DNA from: Rhizobium favelukesii
GTDB taxonomy: Bacteria; Pseudomonadota; Alphaproteobacteria; Rhizobiales; Rhizobiaceae
Assembly: GCF_000577275.2 (NCBI RefSeq)
Contig: NZ_HG916852.1
Span: 1,739,001-1,803,000, forward strand
Reading direction: 5' to 3'
Length of the DNA: 64,000 nt
The notes beneath the pieces were generated by a model. It had not been told where the DNA came from. It made no database searches and was given only the letters and a program-made list of their open reading frames with translations. This document shows, piece by piece, positions 59,241 through 64,000 of the stretch. Every line of letters begins with the position of its first letter. The first letter of the stretch is position 1. The translations under genes and the position numbers were made by a program.

Positions 59241-59850
59241 AATCTGTCTAGATATCGACAAGTTATTGATTTTGCGACCGCGTTTCTCCGGGCGCGGGCT
59301 GAACGTGGCCTATTCCGCCATGCCTATCCGGCCTGATCCGTTTTCGGGCCGTCGCCGCATCTGGCGTCAGAGCTTCTTGCTGCTTCTATCTGCGAAATTT
59401 CCAGCGTGACCTCGCCAACCAACCTACTCCAATCGGATTAGGACCTAGGTCCGTCTAGGCCGGCCCTGATCTCAGCGCTATTGTTTCTCTCGCTGGTCTG
59501 CCGAGGACAGTGGGGCTTTGAAGGTCGGACCCACTCCTGAATTAGCGCTTGCCGCCCACGGCAGACAGGGCGGGGGTAGTTTTCAGTCCCGACAATGCTG
59601 GAGGGGCCGGCCAAAGTGGCTGGTCCTCTCCCGGCTTCTAGTATCACCATCCCGACTAGGCCTCAGCGGTATGGACAGGACGCTCCTTCCTGCGTCACCA
59701 AAGTCAGCTTGCCGTGGCATTTGCTCCATCAACATGGTGAGAATCCATACGGCGCTAGCGTTGATGCATGCTTTTCATAGCCAAATCGTCGAATTGTCGA
59801 ACTTTCGATAGGTCGCTAAGTTTCAGTTCCAGTTCTTAGGAGCGCCTCCG
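59241..59850. other. 610-bp region after tRNA-Cys without a gene
   Basis: I see no coding sequence with start, stop and sensible codon use, and no RNA gene. GCCGGCCAAAGTGGCTGG near 59607 and similar GC dyads could be RNA structure. Confidence 0.4.
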
Positions 59851-60033
59851 ATGCCGGCGACCCAAATGCCGCAACTGATCTTTGCCTTGAGCGTGGCGCG
59901 GGAAATGGCGGAGCGCGAGCTGCACGCGGACATGCTTGTCATCCTGATCGATGAGGCTCTGAAAGAGGCGAAGGAAGAAGCGCTGCGCCACGGCATTCTG
60001 GTCGACATAGAAGAAGAAACGGAGCTGCAATAG
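59851..60033 (+). CDS. Small hypothetical protein
   Basis: 60 residues: MPATQMPQLIFALSVAREMA, then ERELHADMLVILIDEALKEA and KEEALRHGILVDIEEETELQ. AGGAG lies ten bases before the ATG. Helical, acidic and without membrane segments. Function unknown; close match of start and leader supports it. Confidence 0.5.
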   Translation: MPATQMPQLIFALSVAREMAERELHADMLVILIDEALKEAKEEALRHGILVDIEEETELQ

Positions 60034-60337
60034 CCCTCGGCGGCAAACCGGATGTGCCCCGGCCGCGGCTGTTTCGGGCCCCGGCCGGGTTGTCGACCTA
60101 AGAGGGGCTGGGGAGGCTCCGAGATCGACGCCGACAGGCTACAGATCTCGTCCGACGGCCGGAATTGGTGTTTAAAGGTATGTTTCGTCGTTTGTTCTTG
60201 CCTAAAAAGAACCTCGCGGCGAATGTCGACCCATCGCCGCACCGAAAAGCTAGGACCCGCGAAGCTTGGGACTTGCAGTCGCCACAACGGCAAGACAGGC
60301 CTATAATTCAATCGCCTCGTTCGCCGCAATTCGGCGT
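60034..60337. other. Intergenic region
   Basis: About 300 bp. A plus-strand frame from 60165 runs through here but overlaps the 48-residue membrane protein on the other strand and has no family features. Nothing else seen. Confidence 0.35.
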
Positions 60338-60484
60338 TCAGTTGATCCGTTGTAGTGACGGCATTGGTGACACGCCGGTTGTCGCGACATTCGGGGCGCC
60401 GACGCTCACAAAGGGAATGAGGAGTATGAGGGCCAGCAGCGCGCAGATGAAAAAGCTGCCCAGCACGAGTGGTCTGATTGCCAT
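60338..60484 (-). CDS. 48-residue membrane protein
   Basis: MAIRPLVLGSFFICALLALI, then LLIPFVSVGAPNVATTGVSP: one strong membrane helix or uncleaved signal, polar tail. ACGGGAA precedes the ATG at 60484. Co-directional with the 33-residue protein upstream. Confidence 0.45.
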   Translation of the reverse strand: MAIRPLVLGSFFICALLALILLIPFVSVGAPNVATTGVSPMPSLQRIN

Positions 60485-60555
60485 TTCCCGTCCATCGAAT
60501 CCCAAGGGAACGACACTATCCGGCGAAAAACTGACAATGGCCTGAAGGCAGGCAG

Positions 60556-60657
60556 TCAGCTCGTTTCACGATCAAAAAGCCCGCAGCAGAAGATCCCAAC
60601 CAGCGTAGCGATGATGAAGAAGTCGAACAACGAGAGATATTCGATGATGTTCGGCAT
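60556..60657 (-). CDS. 33-residue membrane protein
   Basis: MPNIIEYLSLFDFFIIATLV, then GIFCCGLFDRETS. GAGGAG lies seven bases before the ATG at 60657. One helix with a Cys pair near its end. Not recognised. Confidence 0.5.
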   Translation of the reverse strand: MPNIIEYLSLFDFFIIATLVGIFCCGLFDRETS

Positions 60658-60857
60658 GGCCTGCTCCTCCTCAATTCCTCCGGTTGCAATAATATCACAG
60701 CACGCTCCTTTGTTCCATGAAGGATTGCGGTGGGGCCGCTTCGGCAGCCTTGGCACCCCGAATTCTTGCCGCAGCCATTCGTGAAGCCTTGAAAGGCCAG
60801 TGTGCTAAGATTAAGAGACGTGCAGACAAAGCCGCTTCCACCGGGCGAGAGGACATA

Positions 60858-61520
60858 ATGAATTTCGAATCAGCACGCGCAAACATGGTCGACAACCAGC
60901 TCCGTACGACGGACGTCACCTCGCATTCCGTGCTGACGGCCTTCCTCACCGTGCCGCGCGAGGACTTCGTTCCTGAGAAGGCGAAGCCGCTTGCCTATAT
61001 CGATCGTGACGTCGAAATCTGCCCGGCAGCTTCCGGCAGGCCGGCGCGCTATCTGATGCAGCCGTCGCCGCTTGCAAAGCTGCTTCAGCTTGCGGCGGTC
61101 ACGAAGGATGACGTCGTGCTGGAGATCGGCGCTGGCAGTGGCTACGTATCGGCTCTTTTTTCGCACCTTGCTGGAACAGTGATCGCGGTCGAAGAGGATG
61201 AAACGCTCGCAGCGGAAGCCAAAACCAACCTTGCCGGCTACACAAACGTGTCGGTCGTCACGGGAACGCTCAATGCAGGCAACCCGGCCGGTGCTCCTTA
61301 TGATCTGATTTTCATCAGTGGCTCGATCGAGGAAGTTCCTGCGGCCTTGCTCGCACAGCTTCGCGACGGTGCCCGTCTGGTCACGGTACAGGGTTATGGC
61401 GGCTCCGCACGCGCGAAGGTCTTTGTGAGCGAGCGCGGCACGGTTTCCGAAAACGTCTACTTCAACGCCTCCGTTAAGCCGCTTCCGGGCTTCGCCAAGG
61501 CGCGCGAATTCGTCTTCTAA
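60858..61520 (+). CDS. pcm: Protein-L-isoaspartate O-methyltransferase
   Basis: 220 residues from the ATG at 60858; the frame is open for 47 codons upstream without family sequence. N-terminus NFESARANMVDNQLRTTDVT, catalytic region VCPAASGR-type (EICPAASGRPARYLMQPSPL) and SAM-binding motif VLEIGAGSGYVSALFSHLAG. It repairs isoaspartyl residues in aged proteins. In related genomes I recall a tolC gene between pcm and popZ; none is present here. Confidence 0.92.
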   Translation: MNFESARANMVDNQLRTTDVTSHSVLTAFLTVPREDFVPEKAKPLAYIDRDVEICPAASGRPARYLMQPSPLAKLLQLAAVTKDDVVLEIGAGSGYVSALFSHLAGTVIAVEEDETLAAEAKTNLAGYTNVSVVTGTLNAGNPAGAPYDLIFISGSIEEVPAALLAQLRDGARLVTVQGYGGSARAKVFVSERGTVSENVYFNASVKPLPGFAKAREFVF

Positions 61521-61741
61521 TCCTTGGCGTTCGGTCAGTCATTTTCAGCGGGCGCCTATGGCGCCCGTCTTTCTTTCTCGTCATCGAATGGTCACGCCGC
61601 GAAACGACGGCAGAAAGCTGTGCACTCCAGCATTCATTTGATTCCCGATGATTTTTTCAATCATCGGCTATCCTAAGCTATGGGTGATTCGGATGCCCAT
61701 TCCACGCACTCCGGTCGTTTTTCGGAATAACGGGGATAGAT
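61521..61741. other. pcm-popZ intergenic region
   Basis: GCGGGCGCCTATGGCGCCCGT at 61549 is a terminator-type hairpin followed by CTTTCTTTC. The rest should hold the popZ promoter. No gene seen. Confidence 0.5.
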
Positions 61742-62629
61742 ATGGCTCAGCCAAGCGTAGCGCGTGAACCGTCCATGGAAGAGATTCTGGCGTCGATCCG
61801 CCAGATCATCGAGAGCAATGACCCGGGTGCGGGCAGGGCGCTCTCCGCGTCGCTGCCAGCGGTTTATGGCGCCGACGAGGACGATCGTGATTCGGACATC
61901 CATTTGACGGTGGACGAGGCCTACGCTGGCGTGGAATTCCCCGAGACCGCCGCCCAGTTCGATCCGCGTTTTGTCGCTGCCAACTCGGCAGGCTCGGCTC
62001 CTCTGCCGGAGGCGCCGCCGCGTGCGATGTCTCTCGCTGATGTCGCCGCGCGCGTCCGTGCGGCGTCGGAGCGGAACGCTGCGCAGTTGCAGCGCGAAGT
62101 GCCGCCGGCATTTAGGCAGCCGGAAGCAAGTGGCACGGAACTGAGGACCGAAGCGCCGGAAACTGTTGGCGAGGCGTCGACTCCTGCGCCCGCTTCGCGA
62201 TCTGCGGACGCCCCTATGGCTCCCATTTCAGCTCCTGCGCCGAAAATCGTCGCCGTGCGCCAGCCCGTGGAAGTACCATTCGAAATGCCTCAGGTCGCTG
62301 CCATGGAGCCACGACCGGCTGTTGCTGACGCGGCTGAGGTATCCGTTCCCGCTATCGCCGCACCGACGGCGGAGGAGATGCTGCCAAGCCGCATTGAGGA
62401 TGAGCAACAGCCAGTATTGCTCTCACATGATGCGGGCCTTCAGGTCGCCCGGTCCTTCGAGGAACTCGCTGCCGCCATCGATGGCGCCGAGCGTCGCTCT
62501 CTCGATGAGATCGCGGAAGACATGCTGCGCCCGATGCTGCGCGAATGGCTTGATGATAATCTGCCAACCCTGGTCGAGCGCCTCGTGCGTGAAGAGATCG
62601 AACGAGTGGCGCGCGGCCCGCGCCGCTGA
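61742..62629 (+). CDS. popZ: PopZ-family polar organising protein (DUF2497)
   Basis: 295 residues. The short N-terminal helix (REPSMEEILASIRQIIESND) and the C-terminal helices (RSLDEIAEDMLRPMLREWLD, then DNLPTLVERLVREEIERVAR) are the conserved parts that bind clients and oligomerise. The middle (about 190 residues) is Pro/Ala/Glu-rich and disordered. It forms the polar hub that anchors the chromosome origin and cell-cycle proteins. Immediately upstream of valS, as in other alphaproteobacteria. Confidence 0.93.
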   Translation: MAQPSVAREPSMEEILASIRQIIESNDPGAGRALSASLPAVYGADEDDRDSDIHLTVDEAYAGVEFPETAAQFDPRFVAANSAGSAPLPEAPPRAMSLADVAARVRAASERNAAQLQREVPPAFRQPEASGTELRTEAPETVGEASTPAPASRSADAPMAPISAPAPKIVAVRQPVEVPFEMPQVAAMEPRPAVADAAEVSVPAIAAPTAEEMLPSRIEDEQQPVLLSHDAGLQVARSFEELAAAIDGAERRSLDEIAEDMLRPMLREWLDDNLPTLVERLVREEIERVARGPRR

Positions 62630-62647
62630 TCGGAAACGCCTTTCCTC

Positions 62648-62680
62648 AAAAAGCCGCTCCGGTCTCCGGGGCGGCTTTTT
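62648..62680 (+). terminator. Rho-independent terminator after popZ
   Basis: AAAAAGCCGC-T-CCGG and CCGG-G-GCGGCTTTTT form a long stem (one mismatch) with a three-base loop and end in TTTTT. Confidence 0.92.
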
Positions 62681-62747
62681 CATTGACTTGCCTGAAGCCA
62701 TCCTATTTACAACCCGCATCTAAGAACCTCCAGATTTTGGTCCCCAA

Positions 62748-64000
62748 ATGCTCGACAAGACCTACGATTCCGCTGCCGTTGAACCGAAAATCGCTGCAAA
62801 ATGGGATGAGGCAGACGCCTTCCGCGCGGGCGCCAATGCCAAGCCGGGCGCCGAGACCTTTACCATCGTGATCCCACCGCCGAACGTGACCGGCTCGCTG
62901 CATATGGGGCACGCCCTGAACAACACGCTTCAGGACGTCATGGTCCGCTTCGAGCGCATGCGTGGCAAGGATGTGCTCTGGCAGCCCGGCATGGACCATG
63001 CCGGCATCGCCACCCAGATGGTCGTCGAGCGCAAGCTGATGGAACAGCAGCTGCCGGGTCGCCGCGACATGGGGCGCGAAGCCTTCATCGAGAAGGTCTG
63101 GGAATGGAAGGCGGAATCGGGCGGCCTCATCTTCAACCAGCTGAAGCGCCTTGGTGCCTCCTGCGACTGGTCGCGCGAGCGCTTTACGATGGACGACGGG
63201 CTTTCCGCTGCCGTTCTTGAAGTCTTTGTAACCCTTTACAAGGAAGGGCTAATCTATCGCGACAAGCGCCTTGTCAACTGGGATCCGAAGCTTCTGACGG
63301 CGATCTCCGACATCGAGGTCGAGCAGCACGAGGTCAACGGAAACCTCTGGTATTTCCGCTATCCGCTGGAGCCCGGCGTTACTTATCAGCATCCCGTTGC
63401 CTTCGACGAAGACGGTAAGCCGACGGAGTGGGAAACCCGCGACTACATCGTTGTCGCCACCACTCGCCCGGAGACGATGCTCGGTGACACCGGCGTTGCC
63501 GTCAATCCGAAGGATGAGCGCTACAAGCCGCTGGTCGGCAAGCATGTGATCCTTCCGATCGTCGGCCGCCGCATTCCGATCGTCACTGACGACTATCCGG
63601 ATCCGACGGCCGGCACCGGGGCTGTCAAGATGACGCCGGCGCATGATTTCAACGACTTCGACGTTGGCAAGCGCACCGGATTGCGCGTCGTCAATGTACT
63701 CACGGCCGATGCGCGGATCACGATTAAGGACAATGAGGATTTCCTGGAAGGCATTCCTGATGCGGCAGCGCTGCACGGCGCCTGGGAAGAGCTCGAAGGC
63801 AAGGATCGTTTCGAGGCCCGCAAGATCATCGTCCGCATCTTTGAAGAGGGGGGTCTGCTCGACAAGGTCGAACCACACAAGCACATGGTTCCGCATGGCG
63901 ACCGTGGCGGTGTTCCGATCGAGCCGCGCCTGACGGAGCAATGGTACGTCGACGCCAAGACGCTCGCAGCACCGGCGATCGCGTCGGTTCGCGAAGGCCG
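62748..64000 (+). CDS. valS: Valyl-tRNA synthetase, N-terminal part (runs off the window)
   Basis: The frame opens with ATG at 62748 and is still open at the window end (417 codons seen). The class I HIGH motif is in [37 protein letters not shown] and [15 protein letters not shown] text ([20 protein letters not shown]) mark the CP1 editing domain. It charges tRNA-Val. A strong terminator separates it from popZ, so it has its own promoter. Confidence 0.97.
   Translation, partial: MLDKTYDSAAVEPKIAAKWDEADAFRAGANAKPGAETFTIVIPPPNVTGSLHMGHALNNTLQDVMVRFERMRGKDVLWQPGMDHAGIATQMVVERKLMEQQLPGRRDMGREAFIEKVWEWKAESGGLIFNQLKRLGASCDWSRERFTMDDGLSAAVLEVFVTLYKEGLIYRDKRLVNWDPKLLTAISDIEVEQHEVNGNLWYFRYPLEPGVTYQHPVAFDEDGKPTEWETRDYIVVATTRPETMLGDTGVAVNPKDERYKPLVGKHVILPIVGRRIPIVTDDYPDPTAGTGAVKMTPAHDFNDFDVGKRTGLRVVNVLTADARITIKDNEDFLEGIPDAAALHGAWEELEGKDRFEARKIIVRIFEEGGLLDKVEPHKHMVPHGDRGGVPIEPRLTEQWYVDAKTLAAPAIASVREG

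Noticed and set aside
60165..60545. Plus-strand frame of 126 codons
   Set aside because: It overlaps the 48-residue membrane gene on the other strand, has no start signal and reads as low-information text.
1..64000. CRISPR arrays and rRNA genes
   Set aside because: No regularly spaced repeats and no rRNA-like stretches were seen on reading both strands.

Overview
The window looks like a chromosome segment of an alphaproteobacterium of the Rhizobiaceae (Rhizobium, Sinorhizobium/Ensifer or a close relative). The pointers are a B12-dependent NrdJ as the ribonucleotide reductase, PopZ next to valS, BA14K- and HlyU-type proteins, a ChrR-like protein, the IS66, IS630 and IS5 elements, and high-GC codon use. 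Genus is inferred from recognised families; no search was run.

Layout. 1-7122: one long plus-strand operon for uptake and breakdown of a quaternary-amine or proline-derived compound: FAD oxidase (partial), glycine-betaine-type ABC transporter, proline-racemase-family enzyme, GlxA/GbdR-type activator and MOSC protein. 7123-9670: gene debris and an IS5-type element. 9671-18312: housekeeping genes (nrdJ under a probable NrdR operator, a secreted protein, xanthine phosphoribosyltransferase, universal stress protein, a CinA-type protein, wrbA). 18456-24225: a decayed prophage beside tRNA-Leu(TAA), with integrase pieces, tiny membrane proteins, a broken T7-type large terminase, and IS630 and IS66 insertions. 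24226-42276: core and metabolic genes with several regulator/target divergons (tetR/SDR, lysR/azoR, lrp/ald) and a minus-strand cysK-alaX-sseA-acetyltransferase group. 42277-44563: remnants (cfa 3' end, HTH fragment, HNH nuclease) up to tRNA-Asn. 44681-45568: two envelope genes.

45687-59206 is an integrated element bounded by perfect 45-bp direct repeats. The right copy is the 5' part of an intact tRNA-Cys and the left copy is a tRNA stump next to a broken tyrosine recombinase. The element carries phage lysis-type remnants (GH108 and GH19), a run of very small membrane proteins, a DUF2171-type protein, an XRE regulator with a paired operator, a four-membrane-segment NUDIX protein, an IS66 with a fourth translationally coupled gene, and a second IS that cleanly interrupts a small gene. 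59851-64000 returns to the core: two tiny membrane proteins, pcm, popZ and the start of valS.

The best candidates for undescribed biology are the membrane-anchored NUDIX protein with its divergent XRE regulator, the extra gene of the second IS66 element, and the small membrane proteins of the two prophage-like regions. Many starts were moved from the longest reading frame to the codon with the better ribosome-binding site.
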